From an uncultured Sutterella sp. (GTDB lineage: Bacteria > Pseudomonadota > Gammaproteobacteria > Burkholderiales > Burkholderiaceae_F): a stretch of 40,149 nucleotides of DNA. Positions 9,556 to 17,680 of the stretch are shown one piece after another (position 1 is the stretch's first letter; each line of letters opens with the position of its first letter). A program made the translations under genes and the position numbers. The notes beneath the pieces are model-generated. The model had not been told where the DNA came from and made no database searches. It was given only the letters and a program-made list of their open reading frames with translations. The stretch spans positions 1 to 40,149 of the forward strand of contig CAJMKD010000020.1 in assembly GCA_905213905.1 (NCBI GenBank), written 5' to 3'.

Positions 9556-10254
9556 TTGGAAGCGCTTCCCTGCGTTTATGGGCCGAGACCTTGGCTCGTT
9601 GCGGCCGACGAGCCCGAAACGGCCGCCTATTTCCGGGAGCACGGCCGCGCCGAAGTTTTTCAGCCGGGCACCGTTCTGCCTTTCGGACGAGAAGACGTCA
9701 TTTACTTTATCGAGCACGGCCTGATCGCAACCGTGCCGACGCGCGACGGGAGCCTAACCCGCATTGCCGGGCTTTTCGGCGCAGAAACGACGCTCGGCCT
9801 CGTGCGCGTGCTGCGCGGCGGCAATCGGAAAATGCGCCTTTATGCGACGGCGCTTTCAAAAATATCGGCCCGCGTCGCTTCGATCGGCGACTTTCTCAAT
9901 TGGTTCAGCCGGCTCGATGCCGAGGTGCGCATCCGGATACTTCAGAACTGCATCTCTAAAACGGAATGCCACCTCGAGGGCGTCTTCGTCAACGATCTGC
10001 AGCCCGTCAACATGCGGCTCCTCTGGATTTTCGAGATTCTCTTTCAAGCTGCCAATGCGCCTCTGGCGCCTGGGTTCGTTCCGCTCCCCTGGCCGATCAC
10101 GATATCTTCCGTCGCCATGATTATTCACACGACGCGCGAAATGGCAAGCCGCGGCATTTCCGAATGGTGCCGCGCTGGCGTGATGAAGCGCGACGGCCGC
10201 CGGCTTCTTGTGGACCGCGAGCGTGTGAGAACGGCGATATTCGAGTCGGTTTGA
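9556..10254 (+). CDS. Crp/Fnr-family transcriptional regulator
   Basis: A 232-residue protein with an N-terminal cyclic-nucleotide-binding-type beta-roll (about 10-110: EVFQPGTVLPFGREDVIYFIEHGLIATV). A dimer helix follows, then a C-terminal HTH (about 170-225: ITISSVAMIIHTTREMASRG followed by GVMKRDGRRLLVDRE). No Fnr-type N-terminal cysteines for an Fe-S cluster are present. The binding pocket is divergent from Crp, so the effector is unknown. The start is TTG at 9556, with AAGGAG about 12 bases upstream; no better in-frame start is visible. It precedes the LysR gene in the same direction with a 170-base gap. Which neighbour it controls is not shown by the sequence. Confidence 0.82.
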   Translation: MEALPCVYGPRPWLVAADEPETAAYFREHGRAEVFQPGTVLPFGREDVIYFIEHGLIATVPTRDGSLTRIAGLFGAETTLGLVRVLRGGNRKMRLYATALSKISARVASIGDFLNWFSRLDAEVRIRILQNCISKTECHLEGVFVNDLQPVNMRLLWIFEILFQAANAPLAPGFVPLPWPITISSVAMIIHTTREMASRGISEWCRAGVMKRDGRRLLVDRERVRTAIFESV

Positions 10255-10424
10255 GCTGCCGCGCACTGAAGCCCCGAGAGAGGCCGTTTTCGATGCGATT
10301 GCGCGCATGAAGCCGGAGCCGAAGTTTCTATCAAAACCGTCGTTTCCCTCTGCTGTAATATCAAGCTGAGAAGCGTCGGGTCCGACCGAACCCTGACGAT
10401 TTATTGTCCCTTGCTGCTCATGCT

Positions 10425-11402
10425 ATGAACGTCCGTCAGATACAAGCATTCCTAGCCATCGTGAATTACGGCGGCATCCGGGCTGCCGGCCGCGCCATTC
10501 ATCTGTCGCCTTCGGCCATCACCCGCGCCGTGTCGCAGCTCGAAGAGGAGCTGCAGTGCGTGCTCCTCATTCGCGGCAACAACGGATCAGGCGAACTCAC
10601 GGAGGAGGGAAAGGCCTTTTACCCTTACGCCGCCTCCATTGTCGACGAGCTTGCGCAGGCGCAGGATGCGATTGCGCAGATGCACGGCGGCGACACGGGC
10701 TCCGTGCGCTTTGCCGTTTCGCCCTTTCTGCCCTCGGACGTTCTCACGAAGGCGCTGCATCTCTTCCGAAGCCGCTTCCACAAAGTGAGGCTTGAAATCC
10801 GCGACGGGCTTTACGGCCACTGCATGCCGGCCATGCAGGCCGGCGCGCTCGACTTTGCGGTCACGCTCATCACGGACAATCTCGTCTGGCCGAATGACAA
10901 CTTTTCCGTCAAGCGCCTCTTCAGCGTGCGCCAGGGACTCATCGCCAACAGGAGCCACCCGATCCACCAAAGCCAGAATCCCTTGGATGTCAGCCGCTAC
11001 GAATGGATCATCACAGCCGACAGCCTTGAAAATGCCGCCAACCGCATCGGCGAAACGTTCGTGAAGAAGGGGCTCGCCTGGCCCGTGAACATCATCGTCT
11101 GCGATCTCTATCAGCATGATCAGCTGCTGCGCAATCCGGAGTCCCAGGTGATCGGCGTTGCGCCTTATTCGCTTCAGGCGCTGATGGAGGAGGACAGAAG
11201 GCTCTTGAAGCAGGTAGATTTCGGCGATCATCCGCTCGCTTCGATGCTGAAGCTCCCGGACTTGATCGGCGCCTTTGTTGCGCGCAGCAATGTCCCGCTA
11301 ACCCCTGCGGCACAGTACTTTGCAGACTGTTTGCTCTTTGCGATCGAAACCTGGCGCAAGGCTAATCCGGCGATATTTGCCGACGCCGTTGACCATTCCT
11401 GA
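10425..11402 (+). CDS. LysR-family transcriptional regulator
   Basis: A 325-residue LTTR. The N-terminal winged HTH is clear (MNVRQIQAFLAIVNYGGIRA, then AGRAIHLSPSAITRAVSQLE). A linker helix and a two-lobed periplasmic-binding-type effector domain follow (about 90-305, with GSVRFAVSPFLPSDVLTKAL). The frame is open to a GTG/TTG-type start at 10404, but ATG at 10425 aligns with the LysR N-terminus and was chosen. It lies just upstream of, and co-directional with, the APC permease and amidohydrolase genes, which makes it their likely regulator. The gap holds a hairpin at 11506-11537. The ligand would probably be the transported compound or its product; this is inference from position. Confidence 0.9.
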   Translation: MNVRQIQAFLAIVNYGGIRAAGRAIHLSPSAITRAVSQLEEELQCVLLIRGNNGSGELTEEGKAFYPYAASIVDELAQAQDAIAQMHGGDTGSVRFAVSPFLPSDVLTKALHLFRSRFHKVRLEIRDGLYGHCMPAMQAGALDFAVTLITDNLVWPNDNFSVKRLFSVRQGLIANRSHPIHQSQNPLDVSRYEWIITADSLENAANRIGETFVKKGLAWPVNIIVCDLYQHDQLLRNPESQVIGVAPYSLQALMEEDRRLLKQVDFGDHPLASMLKLPDLIGAFVARSNVPLTPAAQYFADCLLFAIETWRKANPAIFADAVDHS

Positions 11403-11505
11403 ACAAGCTGTTGCAAAAACTGAAACGCGTTCCATAAGTCGCCGACACAGCCTCTATTGCATCCGGACGTGCATTCCTAGACTCCTATTCAGACAGCGCT
11501 GAAAC

Positions 11506-11540
11506 GAATCCGCGAAGACCCTCTCAGGCGCGGATTCCTT
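11506..11540 (+). terminator. Hairpin after the LysR gene, weak terminator or leader structure
   Basis: Perfect 9-bp stem GAATCCGCG (11506-11514) / CGCGGATTC (11529-11537) with a 14-base loop, followed by CTTCTTAAA. The T-tract is weak. It sits 30 bases before the permease start and could equally be part of the permease leader. Confidence 0.45.
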
Positions 11541-11568
11541 CTTAAACAGAAAAGATAGGAAATAGGAA

Positions 11569-12951
11569 ATGTCTGATAACAAAGGCCAGATGGGATTGCC
11601 CGGTGCAGTGGCAATGATCGTCGGCGGCATCATCGGTACAGGCATCTTTACCCTGCCGGCCGCCATCGGCAAATTCGGCATGGCCTCACTTGTGGGCCTC
11701 ATCATCGCAACGATCGGCGCCATTGCGCTGGCGCTTGTCTTCAGCTCGCTCAGCAAGCGCACGCAGGCCGCGGGCGGCCCCTACGCCTATGCCCGCGAAG
11801 GCTTCGGCGACGCCATCGGCTTCTTCAATGCATTCTCCTACTGGTGCGCGGCCTGGCCGGGCAACTCCGCCATCGTGCTCTCGTGGGTGTTCTACGTTCA
11901 GGCGCTTTTCGGCTGGACGCCGGGGCAGAACTCGACGCAGATGATCATCATCGCCATGATCGGCCTCTGGGTGCCGGCAGCGATCAACCTCATGGGCGTG
12001 AAGTCCATGGCGAAGTTCCAGGTGATCACCTCCGTTCTCAAGTTCATCCCGATGATCTTCCTCGGCACGGTCGGCATCTACTTCGCCTTCAAGTTCGGCA
12101 ACTGGCCCGAATGGAATCCGTCCGGCGAGTCCACGATGTTCGCCGTGTCGAACTCGATCGCCATTGCGACCTTCTCCTACGTCGGCGTCGAATGCGCTTC
12201 GATTGCTGCCGCTAGCGTGAAGAACCCTGAAAAGAATGTTCCGATCGCCACCGTCATCGGCACGCTCGTCTGCGCAGCCGTCTACATCCTCGTGACGGTC
12301 GCCGTGCTCGGCATCGTTCCCTACGAAACGCTCACGACCTCCGGCGCCCCGTTCGCTGACGCCTTCAACGCCATCTTCGGCGTGGAATGGGCCGGCAAGG
12401 TGGTTGCGCTCTTCGCCGTGATCTCCGGCATCGGCGCGCTGAACGGCTGGACGATGATCGCTTCTGCGGTTCCGCAGGCTGCTGCTGAGAACAATCTCTT
12501 CCCGCCTGCCTTCAAGAAGCTCAACCGCAACGGCGTTCCCTACTGGGGCATTCTGACGGCTACGGGCTTTGCCTCTCTCGCCGTGATCGCAGCCCTTTCG
12601 AGCTCGGGCGGCGTGGAAGCCTTCTCGAAGATCGTGACCTTCTCGGGCGTTACCGTCGGCGTGCCGTACTTCTTCTCGGTCCTCGCGCAGCTCTACTGGC
12701 TCTACACCGACGGCCGCAAGATCGTGAGCCCTGTGAAGTTCGTGCGTGAATGCGTGATCGCCATCATCGGCCTCGTCTTCACCTACTGGATGGTCATCGG
12801 CTCGGGCGAACTCGCCAACTACCTCGCCTTCATCGTGTTCCTCGGCGGCTTCGTGATGATGACGTGGATGTACATCCGCACCGGCCGCTTTGCCAACGCG
12901 AGCATCAGCGGCGACGCGAACGCCACGGCAGACGCCTCTGCCGGCCACTGA
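11569..12951 (+). CDS. APC-superfamily amino acid permease/antiporter
   Basis: A 460-residue inner-membrane transporter with about 12 helices. The helix-1 substrate-binding signature GGIIGTGIF (residues 19-27) and GGPYAYAREGFG in helix 3 place it in the basic amino acid/polyamine antiporter group (AdiC, PotE, ArcD-type APC proteins). The segment YWCAAWPGNSAIV resembles the AdiC helix-3 region. AGGAAATAGGAA precedes the ATG. It lies between a LysR regulator and an amidohydrolase, so it may import the amidohydrolase substrate or exchange substrate and product. The exact amino acid cannot be read from the sequence. A GC hairpin at 12981-12997 without a U-tract sits between this gene and the next and is likely intra-operonic. 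Confidence 0.9.
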   Translation: MSDNKGQMGLPGAVAMIVGGIIGTGIFTLPAAIGKFGMASLVGLIIATIGAIALALVFSSLSKRTQAAGGPYAYAREGFGDAIGFFNAFSYWCAAWPGNSAIVLSWVFYVQALFGWTPGQNSTQMIIIAMIGLWVPAAINLMGVKSMAKFQVITSVLKFIPMIFLGTVGIYFAFKFGNWPEWNPSGESTMFAVSNSIAIATFSYVGVECASIAAASVKNPEKNVPIATVIGTLVCAAVYILVTVAVLGIVPYETLTTSGAPFADAFNAIFGVEWAGKVVALFAVISGIGALNGWTMIASAVPQAAAENNLFPPAFKKLNRNGVPYWGILTATGFASLAVIAALSSSGGVEAFSKIVTFSGVTVGVPYFFSVLAQLYWLYTDGRKIVSPVKFVRECVIAIIGLVFTYWMVIGSGELANYLAFIVFLGGFVMMTWMYIRTGRFANASISGDANATADASAGH

Positions 12952-13060
12952 GGCAACAGACTGACGCTGCGGTCGAAGCATCGGGCGGTTCGCCCGACAA
13001 GGGAACGACCCGAAGCCGGCCGCAGCAGATCGCAAACCGAATAATTGGAGTGTGAAAGAA

Positions 13061-14704
13061 ATGGAACAGCTTTACTACAACGGCAAGATCTTCACCGGTC
13101 AGAACGAAAACAGCTTTGTGAACGCTTTCCGCGTCGCAGACGGCAAGTTCACCTGGGTCGGCAACCTCCAGAATCCTTCCGAGGAAGAGGGTGCGATCGA
13201 CCTTCAGGGCAAGACCGTGATTCCGGGCCTCATTGATGCGCACACGCATCCGACGTATGTCGCAGGCACGATCGACGCCGTTCCCTGCACGATTCCGCTC
13301 GTGCACAGCATTCCCGAAATGATTGAAGCTTTGAAGAAGCACCCCAACGCCGGCAAGGGTCCGGAGGACTGGATCCAGGGCTGGGGCTACGATGAATCGA
13401 AGCTCGAAGAGCACCGCACGCCCACGCGCCATGACCTCGACCTCGTCTCGACGACGCAGCCCGTCTACGTGCTCCGCTCCGACTGCCATTCCGCAATCTG
13501 CAACACCCGCGCGCTTGAACTCGCCGGCATCACGAAGGATACGCCGGACCCTGAAGGCGGCCGCTTCGGCCGCGAAGAAGACGGCACGCCCAACGGCGTT
13601 CTGACGGAGCTTGCCGCGAACGCCGCTGTGCGCAGCGTGATGGAAAAGCCCGACTTCGACAATGCCGTCCGCGCGCTCGCCAATACGCGCGACCACTATC
13701 ACGAGCGCGGCTATGTGGCTGCGACCGACATGATGGTCTTCTTCCACCCGCTCGACCAGCTCGAGGTGTACCGCGCCGCAGAAAAGGCAGGGCTTGACAT
13801 GCAGATCTCGCTCTACTTCCTCTGGACGGGCGGCAAGGATCCGCACGGCATGCCCGACTGCACCGAAGCGCAGCGCACGGGCCGCGTGAAGTGGGCCGGC
13901 ATCAAGCTCTTTGCCGACGGCTCCATTTCCGGCAAGACCGCCTGGGTGAGCGAAGCCTATGCAGGGAGCGACGATCACGGCATGTGCACGCTCGACGTGG
14001 AGACGCTCGCGGCAGCCTACGAATACGCCAAGCGCAACAAGCTTCAGATCGCGATCCACGTGATGGGCGACAAGTCCATCCAGCGCATCATCGACTTCTT
14101 CGACGACAAGGAGCCGTGGCTCGACGGTCCCGTTGCGAACGTCCGCCTCGAACACGTCACGCTTCTCAACAAGAAGCAGCTCGACCAGATGAACGCTTCG
14201 AAGATGACGTACGGCCTCACGACGCAGATCATCTTCGGCTTCGCGGAATACGACGGCTACGAAAAGGCGCTCACGCCTGAAGTCTTCAAGGAAATCTATC
14301 CGGTGAAGCTCTTCAGCGAAAACATGCGCGCCCTCGCGCTTTCCGCTGACGCGCCTGCAACGACCTGGGCCGATCCGGACGACGTCTTCGTTTCGCTCAA
14401 GGCTGCGATTACCCGCCGCGCCTACAACGGCGCTTCGATCAACGCCGAGCAGTCGATCCCGGTCAACGAAGCGCTGATGCTCTACACGAAGCGCGCTGCG
14501 CTCCTCTGCCCGTACGAAGATCCGGTGGGCCAGATTGCCCGCGGCTATGAAGCGGACTTCAACGTGCTGTCCGACGATCTCTTCACCGTGGCGCCCAACG
14601 ATATCGACCGCATCCGCATCGATCGCGCCTACATGCGCGGCGCCTGCGTGTTCGAGCGCGAAGGCTCGCACGACTGCTGCTGCTCGAAGGAAGCCGCGCA
14701 CTAA
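13061..14704 (+). CDS. YtcJ-type metal-dependent amidohydrolase (Amidohydro_3)
   Basis: A 547-residue TIM-barrel hydrolase of the amidohydrolase superfamily. The first metal-ligand motif is IDAHTHPTYV (His61 and His63). A barrel-internal segment reads GIKLFADGSISGKTAW, later His candidates are in IAIHVMGD and RLEHVTLL, and the conserved Asp is in LALSADAPATT. Relatives hydrolyse N-acylated amino acids, hydantoins or similar amides. There is no signal peptide, so it acts in the cytoplasm. The frame allows GTG at 13052, but GGAG at 13047-13050 fits ATG 13061. It ends in a cysteine-rich tail (HDCCCSKEAAH), which is unusual. It lies 109 bases after the permease and is probably co-transcribed, ending at a strong terminator. 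Confidence 0.88.
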   Translation: MEQLYYNGKIFTGQNENSFVNAFRVADGKFTWVGNLQNPSEEEGAIDLQGKTVIPGLIDAHTHPTYVAGTIDAVPCTIPLVHSIPEMIEALKKHPNAGKGPEDWIQGWGYDESKLEEHRTPTRHDLDLVSTTQPVYVLRSDCHSAICNTRALELAGITKDTPDPEGGRFGREEDGTPNGVLTELAANAAVRSVMEKPDFDNAVRALANTRDHYHERGYVAATDMMVFFHPLDQLEVYRAAEKAGLDMQISLYFLWTGGKDPHGMPDCTEAQRTGRVKWAGIKLFADGSISGKTAWVSEAYAGSDDHGMCTLDVETLAAAYEYAKRNKLQIAIHVMGDKSIQRIIDFFDDKEPWLDGPVANVRLEHVTLLNKKQLDQMNASKMTYGLTTQIIFGFAEYDGYEKALTPEVFKEIYPVKLFSENMRALALSADAPATTWADPDDVFVSLKAAITRRAYNGASINAEQSIPVNEALMLYTKRAALLCPYEDPVGQIARGYEADFNVLSDDLFTVAPNDIDRIRIDRAYMRGACVFEREGSHDCCCSKEAAH

Positions 14705-14738
14705 GCGCCGCTTACGTCAATTTCCTCTCTTGGTGCTC

Positions 14739-14782
14739 ACGCCGGACGGTCCGCGAAGGACTGGACCGTTCGGCGTTTTTTT
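14739..14782 (+). terminator. Rho-independent terminator after the amidohydrolase
   Basis: A 14-bp stem with one mismatch (ACGCCGGACGGTCC 14739-14752 / GGACCGTTCGGCGT 14763-14776), followed by a T-run. It closes the permease-amidohydrolase unit. Confidence 0.85.
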
Positions 14783-14832
14783 CCAAAAAAATCGGCGCCG
14801 GGGGAGGGCAATTCAAGAAGGACTAGCTCAAA

Positions 14833-15957
14833 ATGAAAAATTCTCAACGCGCTCTTGCGGCTTCTGCGGCCGGCGTTCTCGCTCTTGCCGCGGGCGCATC
14901 CGCTGCAGCCGACGTGACGGTCTACGGCCGCATGGATACGGGCATTTCGATTTCAGAGCCGAGCCGCGGCGGCGAAAACGGCACCGTAGAAATGAAGAGC
15001 GGCATCTTTGCGGGCTCGCGCTTCGGCATTCTCACCCAGGAGTCGCTCACGGACGACCTCAAGCTCGTCGTGAAGCTTGAAAACGCATTCGACTCCTCGA
15101 CGGGCGAATGGAACGGCACTTCAGATAACCGCATCTTCGGGCGCGAATCGTCCGTCTCCCTCATTCATGAGAAGTACGGCACGCTCGCCTTCGGGCGCAT
15201 CGGCATGGTGACGGGCGGCATCGGCAGCTACAGCTCGCTCGACTGGTACGAGCCGTTTGAAACGGGCTTCACCGACGCGAGCCTCGTGGGCACCTGGGCT
15301 GACTTGGGCACCGTCGACAAGACCATTCTCTATAAGACGCCGACCGTGGCGGGCTTCAACGCGAAGTTCCAGTTTGCCTTCACCGACAGCACGCTCGACG
15401 CGGACGGCAACAACATCTACACGCCCGAGTGGTCGAAGAACGCGCGTCCCTGGGGCGCCGCATTCGAGTACCGCGGCATTCCGAACCTCTTCGTGGGTGC
15501 GGGCGTGGGCGGCATGGCGCTCGCGAACACCAAGGAAAACCGCGGCAAGGATGATCCGATCCTCGTCAACTTCGCGATCAACTACGACTTCGGCTTCGTG
15601 AAGCCCTTCTTTGCGGCGCAGTATTCCGACAACTTCGGCTATGCGACGGGTTCGAGCGCGGGCGACGTCGTCGGAACCTTCAAGAAGACCGCCTATCTCG
15701 TCGGCATTACGGCCCCGGCAGCGGGCGGGCTCTTCCGCGCTGAAATCCAGTATCTCGACGGCGAGGAAGAGGAGAGCGGCGAAGACTACGACAAGCAGAT
15801 CTACGCGATCGGCTACACGTATCCGCTCAGCAAGCGCACGCTCTTTTACAGCGCGCTTTCCTACGCCAAGGGCGGCGGCCTCATCGACAAGTCGAATGCG
15901 GCTGCGACGAACGAAAACCGCACGATGCTTGAATTCGGCATCGACCATCAGTTCTGA
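14833..15957 (+). CDS. Gram-negative general porin (Bordetella/Burkholderia type)
   Basis: A 374-residue outer-membrane beta-barrel. It has a signal peptide (MKNSQRALAASAAGVLALAA, cleavage after ASAAA), then the standard start ADVTVYGRMDTGI and the internal FGRESSVSLIHEKYGTLAFG seen in trimeric porins of this class. The last strand ends with Phe (GIDHQF), the BAM recognition signature. AAGGA lies 11 bases before the ATG. It has its own terminator on both sides and so is monocistronic. It provides passive entry of small hydrophilic solutes. Any functional link to the preceding permease unit is only positional. Confidence 0.92.
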   Translation: MKNSQRALAASAAGVLALAAGASAAADVTVYGRMDTGISISEPSRGGENGTVEMKSGIFAGSRFGILTQESLTDDLKLVVKLENAFDSSTGEWNGTSDNRIFGRESSVSLIHEKYGTLAFGRIGMVTGGIGSYSSLDWYEPFETGFTDASLVGTWADLGTVDKTILYKTPTVAGFNAKFQFAFTDSTLDADGNNIYTPEWSKNARPWGAAFEYRGIPNLFVGAGVGGMALANTKENRGKDDPILVNFAINYDFGFVKPFFAAQYSDNFGYATGSSAGDVVGTFKKTAYLVGITAPAAGGLFRAEIQYLDGEEEESGEDYDKQIYAIGYTYPLSKRTLFYSALSYAKGGGLIDKSNAAATNENRTMLEFGIDHQF

Positions 15958-15975
15958 GGTCTCGAGTATCTCCGG

Positions 15976-16020
15976 CTGCCGATCCGGCACGAGCGAGAAG
16001 CCGGATCGGCAGTTCTTTTT
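15976..16020 (+). terminator. Rho-independent terminator after the porin gene
   Basis: Perfect 13-bp stem CTGCCGATCCGGC (15976-15988) / GCCGGATCGGCAG (16000-16012), then TTCTTTTTTT. Confidence 0.88.
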
Positions 16021-16103
16021 TCGGGGATGCCGGGAAGCCAGACGCTTGGCAAACCGCTTCAGTGACGCGAACAGACGGCATGCCGTCAAGGTAAAGGTGA
16101 ATC

Positions 16104-16343
16104 ATGTCCACATCGCACACCAGAGGCAGCGGCCTCATCGAGGAAATGCTTCTCAAGGACGATCTGCAGTATCAGCGGCTTTTCAGCGATTGGGCGCGAG
16201 CCAATTCGTCCGTGAAGCGGGCGGCGGCGCGCGAGGCTGTTGAAGCCTACAAGCGGCGCAAGTTCGAAGGGTACCGTGAAACGCATCCGGGGCTCTACGC
16301 CGCGCTTCTTCGCGAGCGGGGCGTGCCGGCGGCTGCCGACTGA
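16104..16343 (+). CDS. Small protein of unknown function
   Basis: A 79-residue, helix-rich, basic and charged cytoplasmic protein (EEMLLKDDLQYQRLFSDWAR, then AAAREAVEAYKRRKFEGYRE). I do not recognise a family. The ATG has AAAGGTGAATC just upstream. The frame uses G/C-ending codons like its neighbours, and a hairpin follows 11 bases after the stop (ACCGAAAGCGG 16355-16365 / CCGCTTTCGGT 16379-16389, no U-tract). It sits alone between two terminators. Similar small standalone genes may be regulators or chaperone-like proteins, but nothing here decides this. Confidence 0.55.
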   Translation: MSTSHTRGSGLIEEMLLKDDLQYQRLFSDWARANSSVKRAAAREAVEAYKRRKFEGYRETHPGLYAALLRERGVPAAAD

Positions 16344-16435
16344 GGCCTTGGACGACCGAAAGCGGAAATGTTCTCCGGCCGCTTTCGGTTGCGCTGTCGG
16401 GTGCGCTCTTCGCACGACAAGACTGGAAAGAAAAG

Positions 16436-16474
16436 GGAAAGGCTGCGGCTTTGTTCGCGGCCTTTCCTCTTTTT
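16436..16474 (+). terminator. Rho-independent terminator before the secreted hydrolase gene
   Basis: Stem GGAAAGGC (16436-16443) / GCCTTTCC (16460-16467), extended by TGCG/CGCG pairs including one G-U. The U-rich TCTTTTTA follows. It separates the small gene at 16104 from the hydrolase. Confidence 0.7.
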
Positions 16475-16569
16475 ATTCGGGTCGGAAGCTGGCGAACACG
16501 CCAATCAAGGCGCCGCTGCGGCATAAAATGGTTCGTTTTTGTGATTTCACGAAGGAAGGAGAAAAGTTC

Positions 16570-17601
16570 ATGAATGCATCGCGAAGCATGATCGCCGCTT
16601 TGAGCGCCGCTGCCGGCATGGCCGCCGTTGCCGGTTCTGCCGCAGCGGCGGAGCCCTCGACGCTCTTCGGCTGGACCCCGGGCGCCGAGGTCGTCAAGGT
16701 GGCGCCCACAGAAGGGCGCATCGACACGATTTCAAACGTGATCTACAGCCAGATCCGCTCGACGCGCGCGATCCGGCAGCTGCGCATGACGCTCATGGTG
16801 CCGCGCAACACCGCAAAGAAGCCTGCGGTCATCTATTTCCCCGGGGGCGGCTTTACGTCGGCGGATTTCGAGAAGTTCACGGAAATGCGCTACGCGCTCG
16901 CCCGCGCGGGCTTTGTCGTCGCGGCAGCCGAGTACCGCGTCGTGCCGACGAAGTTCCCGGCGCTCGTCGAGGACGGCAAGGCGGCGGTGCGCTATCTGCG
17001 CGCGCACGCTGAGGAATACGGGATCGACCCCGAACGGATCGGCGTCCTCGGCGACTCCGCGGGCGGCTATCTCGTTCAGATGCTCGGCACGACTTCGGGC
17101 GAAAAGGGCTGGGACAAGGGCGACTGGCTCGATCAGTCCTCAGACGTCCAGGCGGTCGTTTCGATGTACGGCATCTCGAACCTGCTTTCGATCGGGGAAG
17201 GCCTCGGCAAGGCGCTCGAAGACGTGCACAAGTCGCCTGCCGTCACGGAGGCGCTCCTTTTGAACGGCCCGGCCTTCAACACGAATCCGGGGCAGAGCGT
17301 TTTTGATACGCCCGAGGCGGCGCGCGCTGCGAGCGCTGTCGGCCACGTCGACGGCGCCGAGCCGCCCTTCCTCCTCATGCACGGTTCGGACGACCGGCTC
17401 GTGAGTCCGAAGCAGAGCGCCGAGATCTTCAATCTTCTGAAGGCCAAGAAGGTCGACGTAGAATACAAGCTCTTTGAAGGCGCCGATCACGGCGGCCTCG
17501 TCTGGTTCCAGAAGCCAGTGATCGAGCTCGTCGTCGACTGGTTCGAGCAGAAGCTCGGCAAGCCTGCCAAGGGCGGGGAAGCGGGCGCGCAGAACCTCTG
17601 A
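16570..17601 (+). CDS. Secreted alpha/beta hydrolase (esterase/lipase-like)
   Basis: A 343-residue protein with a Sec signal peptide (MNASRSMIAALSAAAGMAAV, cleavage after SAAAA near residue 27), so periplasmic. It is a BD-FAE/acetyl-esterase-like alpha/beta hydrolase: oxyanion loop YFPGGGF (89-95), nucleophile elbow GDSAGG with Ser163, acid in HGSDDRLV (Asp274/275) and catalytic His307 in ADHGG. These relatives hydrolyse carboxyl esters such as acetyl or feruloyl groups on plant polysaccharides, or short-chain esters. The frame runs far upstream, but ATG 16570 has GGAG at 16558-16561 with 8-base spacing and opens the signal peptide. It is followed 79 bases later by ppk2, with no terminator seen between them. 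Confidence 0.87.
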   Translation: MNASRSMIAALSAAAGMAAVAGSAAAAEPSTLFGWTPGAEVVKVAPTEGRIDTISNVIYSQIRSTRAIRQLRMTLMVPRNTAKKPAVIYFPGGGFTSADFEKFTEMRYALARAGFVVAAAEYRVVPTKFPALVEDGKAAVRYLRAHAEEYGIDPERIGVLGDSAGGYLVQMLGTTSGEKGWDKGDWLDQSSDVQAVVSMYGISNLLSIGEGLGKALEDVHKSPAVTEALLLNGPAFNTNPGQSVFDTPEAARAASAVGHVDGAEPPFLLMHGSDDRLVSPKQSAEIFNLLKAKKVDVEYKLFEGADHGGLVWFQKPVIELVVDWFEQKLGKPAKGGEAGAQNL

Positions 17602-17680
17602 CGGACGCCCAAGGCGGCGGATCGGATGCGGCGCCTGCGTCCGGCCGATCGCGCGCCAGGATAAGAAAAGGAGAAAAAAC

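Noticed and set aside
12981..12997. GC hairpin TCGGGCG/CGCCCGA between permease and amidohydrolase as a terminator
   Set aside because: It has no U-tract and lies inside a likely operon; more probably an RNA-processing or stability hairpin.
12905..14701. A 598-codon minus-strand open frame opposite the amidohydrolase
   Set aside because: The plus strand encodes a clear amidohydrolase with metal-ligand motifs; the minus frame is Arg/Val/His-rich without motifs.
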